Positions 26,100 through 35,114 are shown, counted from the stretch's first letter. The stretch: 64,000 bases of DNA from Photobacterium lutimaris (GCF_003025555.1 NZ_PYMH01000018.1:1-64000); one strand, 5' to 3'. Notes: generated from the sequence alone by a model not told the origin. Program-made: numbers and translations.

Positions 26100-26495
26100 T
26101 TATTCTATGTTATCACGTACGGTTTTAATGATTTCCGTAGTCGAGACTTCAGCTGTTCTCGGAAGGTAAACCACTTGGCAAATATCGCAAAATTCATCGA
26201 ACTTTCCTTTCCAATCATCGCCCATCACTAAAATGTCAGCTTTATGCTCGAGGATATATTCGCGCTTCAATTCCAATGACTCTTCAAAAAAAACCTCATC
26301 AACACAATGAATAGCATTTACGATTTGTGCTCGGCTTCTTTCGTTATATATAGGGTAGCGCTGTTTTTTATAAAAATTCAAGTCATCAGTGGAAACACCC
26401 ACAATCAAGTAGTCTCCTAACTCCTTTGCTCGTTCTAAAATATTCACATGACCAATATGAAATACGTCAAAGGTACCGAATGTAATCACCCGCAT
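26100..26495 (-). CDS. tagD: Glycerol-3-phosphate cytidylyltransferase (TagD-like)
   Basis: This 131-residue enzyme, the usual TagD length, makes CDP-glycerol from glycerol 3-phosphate and CTP. The nucleotidyltransferase signature GTFDVFHIGHVNILERA is at residues 7-23, and the second motif RTAEVSTTEI replaces the RTEGISTT(K/Q)I of classical TagD. A residual alternative is a related ethanolamine-phosphate or ribitol/arabinitol cytidylyltransferase. Three CDP-glycerol glycerophosphotransferase-type genes in the same operon make CDP-glycerol the most consistent product. It lies 14 bp downstream of a GT4 gene and 5 bp upstream of the exporter permease. The activated donor would be used in the cytosol by the neighbouring transferases. 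Confidence 0.93.
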   Translation of the reverse strand: MRVITFGTFDVFHIGHVNILERAKELGDYLIVGVSTDDLNFYKKQRYPIYNERSRAQIVNAIHCVDEVFFEESLELKREYILEHKADILVMGDDWKGKFDEFCDICQVVYLPRTAEVSTTEIIKTVRDNIE

Positions 26496-26509
26496 TGTAT
26501 ACTCACTAC

Positions 26510-27619
26510 TTAACGATGAGGCTTATAAACCTCGATATAGCTATCAATCACATGCTTATCAGTATAAAAAGCTTCAACACGTCGCCTTCCATACTCACCA
26601 AGCCCTGCACAGTACTCACGATCACTTAATTTTTTAATCGCGTCTTCTAATGCTTTTAGATCACAAATTTGTACAAGTATACCAGTTTCACCATTGATAA
26701 CAAAATCCCTACAGCCACCAATATCGGTCGTGATGACAGGACGTCTGCACGCATTCGCTTCAATCAGAATTCGAGGAAGACCTTCGCCATAGCGTGTTGG
26801 AAGCACGATGACATCATTGGCAGCAATAACCTCTTGCATCCCGCCATTAATCTGCCCCATCCAATTCACTTTTCCTTGCTGATGCCACTCTTCTAACTGC
26901 GACAATGGAATAGATTCATTGCTATCATCATCGATAATACCTGCAACGTTCAGCACCACATCAATGCCGCTTGCTTTCACGTTTTGAGTCGCTTCAACAA
27001 GTTCACGCAGCCCCTTCCCTTCAAGAAGACGCGCTGCAAAAAGCAACTTCAGTGGCTGTGGGGTGGTATCTAGCTCTGGAGCAGAGTACTCATCGATATT
27101 GACACCAGAGCCAGGAACAGTCACCGCGTTCACTTCTGAGCAAATTTTTTGGTCAACGAACGTCTGCAGATCTGTTTTATTCTCGAAAATAAACACTGAT
27201 TGGCGGTTTTTTCCAACCAAGCGGTATATGGCTAAAATAGCTTTTGCAATCACCTTACTTTTGAACGTATTTTGGCTAAACATCGACCCCATGCCCGGAA
27301 TCGTCAGAAAAATAGGTAGCCTTGCAAACAAAGCAATTAATCCGAACATGATATTTGGTTTGATGGTCACCGAATGGATAGTATCAGGCTTTATCTTGTT
27401 GAAAATCTTTAGCGCTTGATAGAACGTGGTCAGGTTATCCAACAAGCCAACAGAAGAACGCGTCAATGACAAACTATGCATATTAGGTTCTGTTGGGTTC
27501 GTTGGCTTAGACATACATAGGTGAGTCTCAAAGCCCTCTGTCATATCGGATTTGACCCTTTCTTGCCAATGCAAATCGTAATACCATCCAACATTAATTG
27601 CAAATAATAGCTTCTTCAT
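26510..27619 (-). CDS. GT4 family glycosyltransferase
   Basis: This 369-residue GT-B enzyme has an N-terminal acceptor domain starting KKLLFAINVGWYYDLHWQER and a C-terminal donor domain with LLFAARLLEGKGLRELVEA and VLPTRYGEGLPRILIEANA, the E-x7-E-type motif of GT4 enzymes. It retains ITTDIGGCRDFV, the usual end of the donor pocket. The overall look is that of UDP-HexNAc transferases acting early on undecaprenyl-linked precursors, so it may build the linkage unit on which glycerol phosphate is added. It overlaps the upstream glycerophosphotransferase gene by 4 bp. Donor and acceptor are inferred only. Confidence 0.9.
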   Translation of the reverse strand: MKKLLFAINVGWYYDLHWQERVKSDMTEGFETHLCMSKPTNPTEPNMHSLSLTRSSVGLLDNLTTFYQALKIFNKIKPDTIHSVTIKPNIMFGLIALFARLPIFLTIPGMGSMFSQNTFKSKVIAKAILAIYRLVGKNRQSVFIFENKTDLQTFVDQKICSEVNAVTVPGSGVNIDEYSAPELDTTPQPLKLLFAARLLEGKGLRELVEATQNVKASGIDVVLNVAGIIDDDSNESIPLSQLEEWHQQGKVNWMGQINGGMQEVIAANDVIVLPTRYGEGLPRILIEANACRRPVITTDIGGCRDFVINGETGILVQICDLKALEDAIKKLSDREYCAGLGEYGRRRVEAFYTDKHVIDSYIEVYKPHR

Positions 27620-28773
27620 ATTAATTTTTTTACTTCTTCAATAACTTTGCTTCGAGCTTTACCTAATTGAGGATAATCATATATTGATGCAACTTTTCGC
27701 CCATCCATTAAACTATCATCAATTTTTTCAATCAGTGATTTACCTGTTGCATTTTGCTCATGTAATAAAGATATGAAATCTTCATAAATACCACGTTCTT
27801 TTGCATACTTTTCAATTTCAGCACACGAAAAAATCACCGGGCGACCTAAAATAGAAAAATCAAATGCAATGCTAGAATAATCGGTAATCAGTAAATCATA
27901 GTTTTTTAATTGTTCATTAATGTCATCACACTGCAGCAATGTTACATCATGAAAGAGTGAAGTATCTGTTGCTAATGCTTGATTTAAAGGGTGTATCGAT
28001 ACATCCACAGATATTCCATTCAATTGGCAATAATGTAAAAGTTCAGGATTAAGAACTTGGGACAACCAGTTCCTTGCATCTTCTAATGATGCATGCCAAG
28101 TAGGTGCATAAAGAATACGCTTACTTTTTTCTGTTTTTTTAACAGCATTCTTAGCAGATTCAAGAATAACGTCATGCCGTGGCATGCCAGTTACCTTCAC
28201 TTTGTCCAGACGTAAGCCAAACGCTCGAGCCAAGCAATGCTGATTGTGTTCATTAACAGCGCAAACCATGCCATATCTATTCAACTTTTTCTTTAGCAAC
28301 TGAAAAAACACTTTATTAAGATACTTGAAGCGTGGAGGTATCGGTGATGTTTCGACTGAATCTAACAACAACTTTTTTATTGGAATGCCATGCCACAACT
28401 GAATAATTTGTTTATTTCCTAATGTAAACGAGGCAACATCATTCATTCCTGTCGCCAATAGCGCAGCAGATGCACGGTACTGATAATACAGTCCCTTTAG
28501 GCTTAAGTAATAATAACTTTCGCCGAGAATACCATGATCTGAAACTGCGTTATTCTTTGATATCCAAATTGGCCTAACCGTGTGGTCTTCATTCTTTAAT
28601 AAGAACTCATATACATATTTCGGGTTATCTTTATAGCCATATGCATTACCGAAAACCCATATCTTTTTATCTACAGGTATAAGCAACGATACCCACTTCA
28701 TTGGAAAAGAGGCCACAGCTAAAGTTACCTGCGATATAAAACGCAGATATTTGTTATTAAAACCACGAGACAT
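27616..28773 (-). CDS. CDP-glycerol glycerophosphotransferase family protein (TagB-like)
   Basis: This 385-residue protein is the first gene of the glycerol-phosphate polymer operon. The family motifs seen are IIQLWHGIPIKKLLLDS, VTGMPRHDVILES, LYAPTWHASLED and LLITDYSSIAFDFSILGRPVIF. The HGxP and the DYSS motif are those of TagB/TagF, where the histidines bind CDP-glycerol or the chain end. An N-terminal hydrophobic stretch (VTLAVASFPMKWVSLLIPV) suggests membrane association. A priming (TagB) role adding the first glycerol phosphate is plausible because the protein is short and stands beside a putative linkage-unit glycosyltransferase. It begins 87 bp after the end of mlaA, with no terminator visible between. 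Confidence 0.9.
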   Translation of the reverse strand: MSRGFNNKYLRFISQVTLAVASFPMKWVSLLIPVDKKIWVFGNAYGYKDNPKYVYEFLLKNEDHTVRPIWISKNNAVSDHGILGESYYYLSLKGLYYQYRASAALLATGMNDVASFTLGNKQIIQLWHGIPIKKLLLDSVETSPIPPRFKYLNKVFFQLLKKKLNRYGMVCAVNEHNQHCLARAFGLRLDKVKVTGMPRHDVILESAKNAVKKTEKSKRILYAPTWHASLEDARNWLSQVLNPELLHYCQLNGISVDVSIHPLNQALATDTSLFHDVTLLQCDDINEQLKNYDLLITDYSSIAFDFSILGRPVIFSCAEIEKYAKERGIYEDFISLLHEQNATGKSLIEKIDDSLMDGRKVASIYDYPQLGKARSKVIEEVKKLI

Positions 28774-28860
28774 GCTTTAAACCACTACTAGCATCGAAGG
28801 TGGCATATTATCACATCCTTCATATCCGATCTCGATGAATCATTACGGCAATAATACAGT

Positions 28861-29844
28861 TCATTCCCCATCAATCTCATCCATAAAATCATCCAGATAC
28901 GCTTCGTCGTCCTGCTCTAGCAGCTCAACGTTGCCGCCGGTGGCGCGGAAGTTCTTGTTCTGGATGTAGGCATCGCGGGTGAAGATGTACGCATCAGGCG
29001 AGTCTTTCAAGATAGCTTCTTGCTTAACCAAGGCGGCTCTGTCTTCCATGCCTTCGAACGCCCACTTGCCTAGGCTCTGCCAAAAGTTCAGTGCGCTGAG
29101 TGGCAGGTATAGACCGTCGACAACATCACCGGCACCTTCACGCAGTGTTACAGGACCGTAAACCGGGAACATGAAGTACGGGCCGTTGGCAACGCCGTAT
29201 TTACCCATGGTATCGCCAAACTGCTTGTCGACTGGTTTACGGATGTCAGCCGCCGACGCAATATCAATCAGACCGAAGACGCCAAAGGTGGAGTTGATCC
29301 AAAAACGGTTGAAGTGGCGTACCGCCTCTTCGCCGTTCAGCATCAGAAGGCTGTTGACCATGCTGGCTGGCTCATCCAGGTTTGCAAGAAAGTTCTTGAT
29401 TCCTGTTCGCATAAAAGACGGCGTGTAATCGACGTAGGCCAAAGACACCGGACGCGCTAAATACGGATCCAGATAGTCATAGTTCAAGTTCCACATGGCC
29501 CGGTTGAAGCCTTCAAACGGATCGTACACACCCGGTACCCCATATCCACCCTCGCCTTGCTCAACCTCTTCCAGCACGGCGGCTAAGTCTTCGTCGTAGT
29601 CGGCATCGTCTATAGCCGAGTCATCAGCGATAACAATGTCGTCGACAGATGGCTCACCGTTACTTGAGAGCAATTCGTCAGAAGATAAGTCGTCAGAAGA
29701 TAAGTCGCCAGAGGATAAGTCACCAGTAGATAAGTCGCTAGGCGTCAGCTCTTCAGGGGACCGTTGCTCTGGAGACTGGGCACACGCTGTCACGGTCAAT
29801 AAGATGGCAAGTAGCAATAGGTGTTTGTTCAATGTTCTATCCAT
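28861..29844 (-). CDS. mlaA: MlaA (VacJ) phospholipid-asymmetry lipoprotein
   Basis: This 327-residue outer-membrane lipoprotein has a signal segment ending in the lipobox VTAC. The MlaA core starts at about residue 108 with DPFEGFNRAMWNLNYDYLDPYLARP and continues through FLANLDEPASMVNSLL, GVFGLIDIASAADI and NGPYFMFPVYGP. MlaA removes surface-exposed phospholipids from the outer membrane and passes them to MlaC. Between lipobox and core is a long acidic linker that contains a run of DLSS(D/G)-type pentapeptides encoded by 15-bp tandem repeats (29678-29737); such a linker is not usual in MlaA. The gene is core in composition and stands next to the ccm operon, as expected for Vibrionaceae. Confidence 0.95.
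   Translation of the reverse strand: MDRTLNKHLLLLAILLTVTACAQSPEQRSPEELTPSDLSTGDLSSGDLSSDDLSSDELLSSNGEPSVDDIVIADDSAIDDADYDEDLAAVLEEVEQGEGGYGVPGVYDPFEGFNRAMWNLNYDYLDPYLARPVSLAYVDYTPSFMRTGIKNFLANLDEPASMVNSLLMLNGEEAVRHFNRFWINSTFGVFGLIDIASAADIRKPVDKQFGDTMGKYGVANGPYFMFPVYGPVTLREGAGDVVDGLYLPLSALNFWQSLGKWAFEGMEDRAALVKQEAILKDSPDAYIFTRDAYIQNKNFRATGGNVELLEQDDEAYLDDFMDEIDGE
29678..29737 (-). repeat. 15-bp tandem repeat, four units, within mlaA
   Basis: Four consecutive 15-base units (plus-strand consensus TCAGAAGATAAGTCG) encode the repeating pentapeptide of the D-L-S-S-x type in the periplasmic linker of MlaA. Two units are identical and two differ by a few bases. Because the unit is a multiple of three, copy-number change would alter linker length without breaking the frame. 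Confidence 0.85.
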
Positions 29845-30023
29845 GGCATATCAGGCTGAAACCGCGCTAAATACTAATACCGTCAACCGTAAACATCTAG
29901 CAGTTTTATGCTAGCGGCTCATTGATAGCATAAATTAATAGCGACTGTGAACACAAAGCCGGCATCACTGCTTACTATTCACTACAGGTTAAAGGTGATT
30001 GATATTTGCAATATCCTTTGCGG

Positions 30024-30062
30024 CCAAAAAAAAGGCCAGATACTAATAGTATCTGGCCTTTC
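30024..30062 (-). terminator. Terminator at the end of the ccm operon
   Basis: The perfect 15-bp stem AAAGGCCAGATACTA/TAGTATCTGGCCTTT is followed on the minus strand by further T (the AAAAAAAA run on the plus strand, 30027-30033). It lies 29 bp after the ccmI stop and ends the cytochrome c maturation operon. Confidence 0.88.
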
Positions 30063-30090
30063 TCATCTCTACCACATCAAGTGCAAGATT

Positions 30091-31302
30091 TTATTGATAT
30101 TTTGTATTTATCAATACGTTTGTCGAGCCACCTAAAGAAATGACGTCACTCTGACCGTACCAATCACCGTTACGGGTCATCACGTTGCCGTCGGTATCGA
30201 TACGGGCTTTGATGATCATATCCTGCAGCGAGGTCATCGGACGTTCTGGGATCATGCTGTCGTTGTCATCCAGTGTCAGGGTGAACGGAAAGGCCGATAG
30301 CGGTACACGTCGTGCGGCTACTGGCATCGGTGCACCGTCAGCGGAATGAACCGACACAAACACTAAGCCTTGCTCCGGCAATTCAACGGATGGGTCAAGA
30401 TCTACCGTGACCGATACGGACGTAGCCGTATTCTTTCCGCGATCCAGTTGTGACTGGGCGCGGGCAATACTGCGGTCAAGCATCTCTGCACGCGGATCAT
30501 CGACACCGATGATCTGCTGCATCATACGCCAGTAGCTAATCGCCTGCTGGAAGTTACCACCTTCGAATGAATCGAATGCCAATAGCGACAACGCGCGGAT
30601 GTTGGTGTGATCAACACGCAGCACACTACGAAGCAGCAAACGCGCACGCTCACTCTGCGCCGGATCGCCAATCATCATCAGGGTCTGGCCAAAGCTCAGC
30701 ATGACTTCAGGGTTGTTCGGATCAAGGCGGTAAGCACGGCTCATCGCATCTTGTGCCGTTTCTGCATCACGGTTAGCCATGCCAATACGGCCCAGCAGCA
30801 ACCAGCCTGTTGCATCATCTGGATTGCTGTGAAGACGAGTGCGCAACGCCAAGGTCAAGTCGTCCATCTCTTGATCGCTTAGCGGATTGGATTCATCCAT
30901 CAAGCGCTGAGAGAGATCTGGCAGGCGGGTTACCGTTTCGTTCCATGCTTGAACTTTATCCAGGCTACCGACTTTCATGTACATACCAAAACTTACGCCA
31001 ACAAGCAGGATAAGCCCTGGGATCAGCATGGTGGTGCTGACTTGGGTTTTAGCCTGTTCGGTATTGGCTGGTACATCATCCAGTAGCGACTGCTGCAGTT
31101 CAACCACGAGTTCGTCTTTGTTTTCAACCAAGCCTTCGCTGCTTTCTTCTTTCAGTTCGTCCATACGATCTTTGAAGAAAGCTTTGTTCAGCTCATCACG
31201 GCTGGCGACTTCATCTTGCTCTTTGCCGGTATACATTGGCACGACAAAAATGACCATCGCGACCAGTACCAAGAGGGCGGAAATTACCCAAAACATCGTC
31301 AT
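30091..31302 (-). CDS. ccmI: CcmI apocytochrome c chaperone (TPR protein)
   Basis: This 403-residue protein has two N-terminal membrane helices, at residues 3-22 and about 93-110, and a periplasmic TPR region (LLLGRIGMANRDAETAQDAMSRAYRLDPNNPEVMLSFG). The C-terminal beta-rich domain begins near residue 290. CcmI holds the C-terminal helix of apocytochrome c and presents it to the CcmF-CcmH haem ligation complex. In E. coli this part is fused to CcmH; here it is a separate gene whose start overlaps the ccmH stop by one base. It is the last gene of the operon and is followed by the terminator. Confidence 0.92.
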   Translation of the reverse strand: MTMFWVISALLVLVAMVIFVVPMYTGKEQDEVASRDELNKAFFKDRMDELKEESSEGLVENKDELVVELQQSLLDDVPANTEQAKTQVSTTMLIPGLILLVGVSFGMYMKVGSLDKVQAWNETVTRLPDLSQRLMDESNPLSDQEMDDLTLALRTRLHSNPDDATGWLLLGRIGMANRDAETAQDAMSRAYRLDPNNPEVMLSFGQTLMMIGDPAQSERARLLLRSVLRVDHTNIRALSLLAFDSFEGGNFQQAISYWRMMQQIIGVDDPRAEMLDRSIARAQSQLDRGKNTATSVSVTVDLDPSVELPEQGLVFVSVHSADGAPMPVAARRVPLSAFPFTLTLDDNDSMIPERPMTSLQDMIIKARIDTDGNVMTRNGDWYGQSDVISLGGSTNVLINTKYQ

Positions 31303-31862
31303 TATTTCACCTTACCGTCTTGGTTAGTCTGCTTGGAAACATTGTCAGCATCAGTGCCGATTTCCGTCATCAGGGCTTTCAAGCGATCTTGTTCATCGGC
31401 TTCTAGCTCGGTGTCCGTCACTTTTTCTGTGCTTTTGCGCGAGCGCATCACCAAAATAGTGAAACCAGCAACGATAAAGAACAGAGGACCTAGCCACAAG
31501 ATCAAGGTAGAGGCCATCACCGGTGGATTGTAGGTTACGAAATTGCCGTAGCGGGCAATCATGTAGTCCACGACATCCTGCTTACTCTTCCCTTCCTGAA
31601 GCAGTTCGTAGGTCTTCTGACGCATGTCCTGTGCCAGTGCCGCGTTTGAATCAGCGATGTTGTTATTCTGGCACTTCGGACAACGCAAGGTTGCCGCTAG
31701 CTCCTGAAAATCTTTTTCCTGCTGGGCAGAATCAAAATCGTACACATCATTGAATGCCTGCACCGGAGCAGACGTTGTGATCAACGCCGTTCCACCGAGC
31801 ACCATGGCCAATGCTAAAACCGGCCCGGTGAAGAAACGGGCCATTCGACGAGAAATAGTCAT
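31302..31862 (-). CDS. ccmH: CcmH apocytochrome thiol oxidoreductase
   Basis: This 186-residue protein has an N-terminal signal/anchor segment, the redox motif LRCPKC at about residue 59, the family stretch QNNNIADSNAALAQDMR and YGNFVTYNPPV, and a second membrane helix (LILWLGPLFFIVAGFTIL). CcmH keeps the CXXCH cysteines of apocytochrome c reduced and works with CcmG and CcmF in haem ligation. The length corresponds to the short CcmH/CycL form without the TPR part. Starts and stops in ccmF-ccmG-ccmH-ccmI overlap by one base each, indicating coupled translation. Confidence 0.95.
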   Translation of the reverse strand: MTISRRMARFFTGPVLALAMVLGGTALITTSAPVQAFNDVYDFDSAQQEKDFQELAATLRCPKCQNNNIADSNAALAQDMRQKTYELLQEGKSKQDVVDYMIARYGNFVTYNPPVMASTLILWLGPLFFIVAGFTILVMRSRKSTEKVTDTELEADEQDRLKALMTEIGTDADNVSKQTNQDGKVK

Positions 31863-32416
31863 TATCCCTGTGCCTCCTCAATCAAGGCTTCGTACATCGG
31901 CTTCAATGTCTCGTTCCAGTTGCGGTTGTTGACATCACCCACATGGCGATAGCGAATAATACCGTTAGCATCAATCAGGAAGGTTTCCGGTGCGCCGTAA
32001 ACCCCCAGATCCATCCCCAGCATGCCATTGCCATCAAACAAACTATGCAGGTAAGGGTTACCCAATTCATTCAACCAACGAACGGCTTTTAGGCGCTCAT
32101 CTTTGTAGTTAAGGCCAATGATCTTCACCCCTTCGCTGGCTAGCTGATTGAGGTAAGTGTGCTCGGCGTAACACGTCGGACACCACGTCGCCCATACATT
32201 CAGTAGCAATGGCTCACCGGTGAAGATATCTTGCTCGTAGAGCTTGCCGGCTTCGACCAAGTCTTCAAGCTTGAACTGAGGAACAGGCTTGCCGACCAGT
32301 ACCGATTCCAACTTGGTGGGATCGTCGCCATCGGCATTGCGGCTCAGCTGAATCATGAACATCACAACCAGTCCAAGGAAAAGGACCAGTGGAATAAAAA
32401 GTAACTTCTTGATCAT
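31862..32416 (-). CDS. ccmG: CcmG/DsbE membrane-anchored thioredoxin
   Basis: This 184-residue protein has one N-terminal membrane helix (residues 5-25) and a periplasmic thioredoxin-fold domain with NVWATWCPTCYAEH at about residues 74-87, where CPTC is the redox pair. The conserved YGAPETFLID motif follows near residue 140. CcmG passes electrons from the DsbD-type transporter to apocytochrome c or CcmH so that haem can be attached to reduced cysteines. Its overlap with the neighbours and the operon position are standard for Vibrionaceae. Confidence 0.95.
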   Translation of the reverse strand: MIKKLLFIPLVLFLGLVVMFMIQLSRNADGDDPTKLESVLVGKPVPQFKLEDLVEAGKLYEQDIFTGEPLLLNVWATWCPTCYAEHTYLNQLASEGVKIIGLNYKDERLKAVRWLNELGNPYLHSLFDGNGMLGMDLGVYGAPETFLIDANGIIRYRHVGDVNNRNWNETLKPMYEALIEEAQG

Positions 32417-34419
32417 CAGTTTGCCTTCGCCTCCTGCTTCGCTACCTTCTCAGCCTTCGCTTCAGCGGGCTGCGCTTTCTCTGCCTTCTTGCGGAAGCGG
32501 TAACGCTTGTCGCTGATGGCAAATGCCCCGCCCAGAGCCATCAAGGCTGAGCCGAACCAAATCCAGTTTACAAATGGCTTGAAGTAAATACGGACTGCCC
32601 AAGCGCCATCGGTCAGCTTCTCACCCATTGCCACATATAGATCGCGAGTAACACCGCTGTCGATCGCCGCTTCCGTCATCATCGAGCCAGCGACAGTATA
32701 GAAACGCTTCTCGGCATGCAGGGTCGTCACACGCTTACCGTTGCGGGTAATGTTGAAGTCTGCAATGTAACCGTCGTAGTTAGGGCCGTCAGCATCACGC
32801 AAGCCGGCAAAATAGAAGTCGTACCCTTGAACCTGCACTGTCTCACCCGGTGCCATTCGGACATCACGCTCGATATCGTAATTCGACACCAAGGCAATAC
32901 CGATAACGGAGACGGCCAGGCCCAAGTGGCCGAGTACCATTGCCCAGTGACTGCGGCCGAGTTTGCCCAAGCCTTTCCACAAGGTATGGCGATGCGTCGC
33001 ACGCTCATACAGTTCAAAGCCGTGCATAACAATGATCCACACCGCCATTGCCATACCAAGAACCGCCATAGGCTCGAGGACCTCGGTAAACAGCCATACC
33101 GACAAGAAGGCGAACGGGATGGTTACAATGGCAGAGATAATCATCTGCTTGCTGATGCTAGAAAGCTGATCGCGCTTCCAGCGAACCAACGGACCGATAC
33201 CCAGAATGAAAGCAAACGGGATCATCAGCCAGGTAAACAACGTATTGAAGAACGGCACACCAATCGACACCGAACCCAAACCAATTTGTTTGTGAACCAG
33301 TGGTAGCAGGGTACCAATCAGTACTACCAGCAGGGCCGCGACCAACAACAGGTTGTTTGCCAGTAACAAGTTCTCGCGGGAGAACAGGCTGTAGTTACCC
33401 CGAGAGCGGATTTGCCCGCCACGAAGTGCGTAAAGCAGCAGTGAACCGCCGATAACCACAACCAAGAAACCAAGGATGAACATGCCTCGCGCCGGATCGG
33501 ACGCAAACGCGTGTACCGAAACCAGTACGCCGGAACGGACAAGGAACGTACCCAATAGGCTCAAAGAGAATGCCGAGATCGCCAGCAGTACTGTCCACGC
33601 CTTGAACGTACCGCGTTTTTCGGTCACGGCCAGCGAGTGCATCAATGCGGTACCGGCAAGCCATGGCATGAAGGATGCGTTTTCAACCGGATCCCAGAAC
33701 CACCAGCCACCCCAGCCAAGTTCATAGTAAGCCCACCAAGAGCCTAGTGCGATACCCAAGGTTAGGAATGACCATGCTGCGATAGTCCAAGGACGAGACC
33801 AACGTGCCCAAGCGGTATCCAGACGGCCGGTCATCAGTGAGGCAATCGCAAAAGCGAAGGCTACCGAGAAGCCCACATAGCCCATGTACAGCAGAGGTGG
33901 GTGAATGATCAGACCCGGATCTTGCAAAAGCGGGTTCAGGTCACGACCATCAACTGGGAAGAAAGGCAGTGTACGCAGGAATGGGTTTGAGGTGGCGATA
34001 ATAAACAGCAAGAAGCCAATCGCAATCATCCCCATCACCGACAGTACGCGCGCCAGAGATTCCAGTGGCATACCACGGCTGAACACGGCAACCGCGACCG
34101 CCCAGCCAGCCTGGATCAGAGCCCAAAGCAGTAACGACCCCTCGTGGCCACCCCATACTGCCGATAAGCGGTAGTACCAAGGCAACATCGAGTTCGAGTT
34201 GCTGGCAACATACGCTACGGTGAAGTCATTGATATAAAATGACCAGCTGAGGATAACAAACGACACGAGGGTCATGCCGAAAATGCCATACGTCAGCGGA
34301 CGGGCCATTCGCATTAGCGCCTGATTCCCCACGGAAGCACCGTATAGGGGATAGATGCTGACTAGGATGGATAATCCCAGTGCAACAATCAGGCTAAAGT
34401 TGCCTATTTCTGCAATCAT
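32416..34419 (-). CDS. ccmF: CcmF cytochrome c haem lyase subunit
   Basis: This 667-residue, multi-helix inner-membrane protein carries the haem-handling WWD motif (GWGGWWFWDPVENASFMPWL, about residues 225-244) and conserved histidines on periplasmic loops, for example HPPLLYMGY near 173 and the early VWGGHEGSLLLW near 88. It attaches haem delivered by CcmE to the CXXCH of apocytochrome c. The C-terminal tail is rich in Lys, Ala and Glu. Length and motif order are those of complete CcmF. The one-base overlaps with ccmE and ccmG place it firmly in the operon. Confidence 0.97.
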   Translation of the reverse strand: MIAEIGNFSLIVALGLSILVSIYPLYGASVGNQALMRMARPLTYGIFGMTLVSFVILSWSFYINDFTVAYVASNSNSMLPWYYRLSAVWGGHEGSLLLWALIQAGWAVAVAVFSRGMPLESLARVLSVMGMIAIGFLLFIIATSNPFLRTLPFFPVDGRDLNPLLQDPGLIIHPPLLYMGYVGFSVAFAFAIASLMTGRLDTAWARWSRPWTIAAWSFLTLGIALGSWWAYYELGWGGWWFWDPVENASFMPWLAGTALMHSLAVTEKRGTFKAWTVLLAISAFSLSLLGTFLVRSGVLVSVHAFASDPARGMFILGFLVVVIGGSLLLYALRGGQIRSRGNYSLFSRENLLLANNLLLVAALLVVLIGTLLPLVHKQIGLGSVSIGVPFFNTLFTWLMIPFAFILGIGPLVRWKRDQLSSISKQMIISAIVTIPFAFLSVWLFTEVLEPMAVLGMAMAVWIIVMHGFELYERATHRHTLWKGLGKLGRSHWAMVLGHLGLAVSVIGIALVSNYDIERDVRMAPGETVQVQGYDFYFAGLRDADGPNYDGYIADFNITRNGKRVTTLHAEKRFYTVAGSMMTEAAIDSGVTRDLYVAMGEKLTDGAWAVRIYFKPFVNWIWFGSALMALGGAFAISDKRYRFRKKAEKAQPAEAKAEKVAKQEAKAN

Positions 34420-34904
34420 TATTGAGCACTACCCTGCAGTTGTTCGTCGGTGTACTGAAGCGGTTCGTGAGTTCTCTGCATCGCTTCTGCCACTTCGGGT
34501 GGCAAATACTCTTCATCGTGCTTCGCCAGTACTTCATGAGCTTGAATGGTCGTCGCGTCAATCAGTTCACCCTGCGCCACAATCCCCTGCCCTTCACGGA
34601 ACAGATCCGGCAAGATGCCATTATATTGAATCGTTACTGCCGGGCCGATATCAGCCACATCAAACGTTACCTGCAAAGACAGAGGATCACGAACGACTGA
34701 ACCTTCAACCACCATACCGCCAATGCGCAAGCGCTGGCCGACTTCAGGTTTAGACCCGTCTTTCTTGCCGTTGACAAGCTCTGTCGGGGTATAGAAAAGA
34801 TCCATGTTCTGGTTCAATGCATACAGCAGCAACCCGACGGTTGCACCGAGGCCAACGACCAACGCCAACACTAACGTTAGGCGCTTTTTACGTCTCGGGT
34901 TCAT
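34419..34904 (-). CDS. ccmE: CcmE periplasmic haem chaperone
   Basis: This 161-residue protein has an N-terminal membrane anchor (VLALVVGLGATVGLLLYAL) and an OB-fold domain. The haem-binding histidine is in LAKHDEEYLPPEV near residue 130, matching the HDENYxPPEV motif in which histidine binds haem covalently. CcmE receives haem from the CcmABCD complex and hands it to CcmF. The start overlaps the ccmD stop by 4 bp. Confidence 0.97.
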   Translation of the reverse strand: MNPRRKKRLTLVLALVVGLGATVGLLLYALNQNMDLFYTPTELVNGKKDGSKPEVGQRLRIGGMVVEGSVVRDPLSLQVTFDVADIGPAVTIQYNGILPDLFREGQGIVAQGELIDATTIQAHEVLAKHDEEYLPPEVAEAMQRTHEPLQYTDEQLQGSAQ

Positions 34905-35107
34905 AATGTGTTCTCCAGTTTTTCAGCTTCTTTAATGCGCTTTTCACGCGCAATCTTATTCTTTATCTCTGCCGTCTGACGGCGTTTAGTATTCAGGCTT
35001 GAAACCATCAACCACAGCAAGGCAGCGAAGGAGATCCCGTAGGCACTCCATACATAGGGGGCATAACCGCCCATCGCCAAGAAGTCACTAAAAGAGTCAA
35101 AATGCAT
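34901..35107 (-). CDS. ccmD: CcmD small membrane protein
   Basis: This 68-residue protein has one membrane helix (about residues 17-36) preceded by the typical FLAMGGYAPYVWSAYG and followed by a basic, charged cytosolic tail (KNKIAREKRIKEAEKLE). CcmD helps release haem-loaded CcmE from CcmC and the CcmAB ATPase. Its position between ccmC and ccmE is decisive for so short a protein. Confidence 0.93.
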   Translation of the reverse strand: MHFDSFSDFLAMGGYAPYVWSAYGISFAALLWLMVSSLNTKRRQTAEIKNKIAREKRIKEAEKLENTL

Positions 35108-35114
35108 AATGGCC

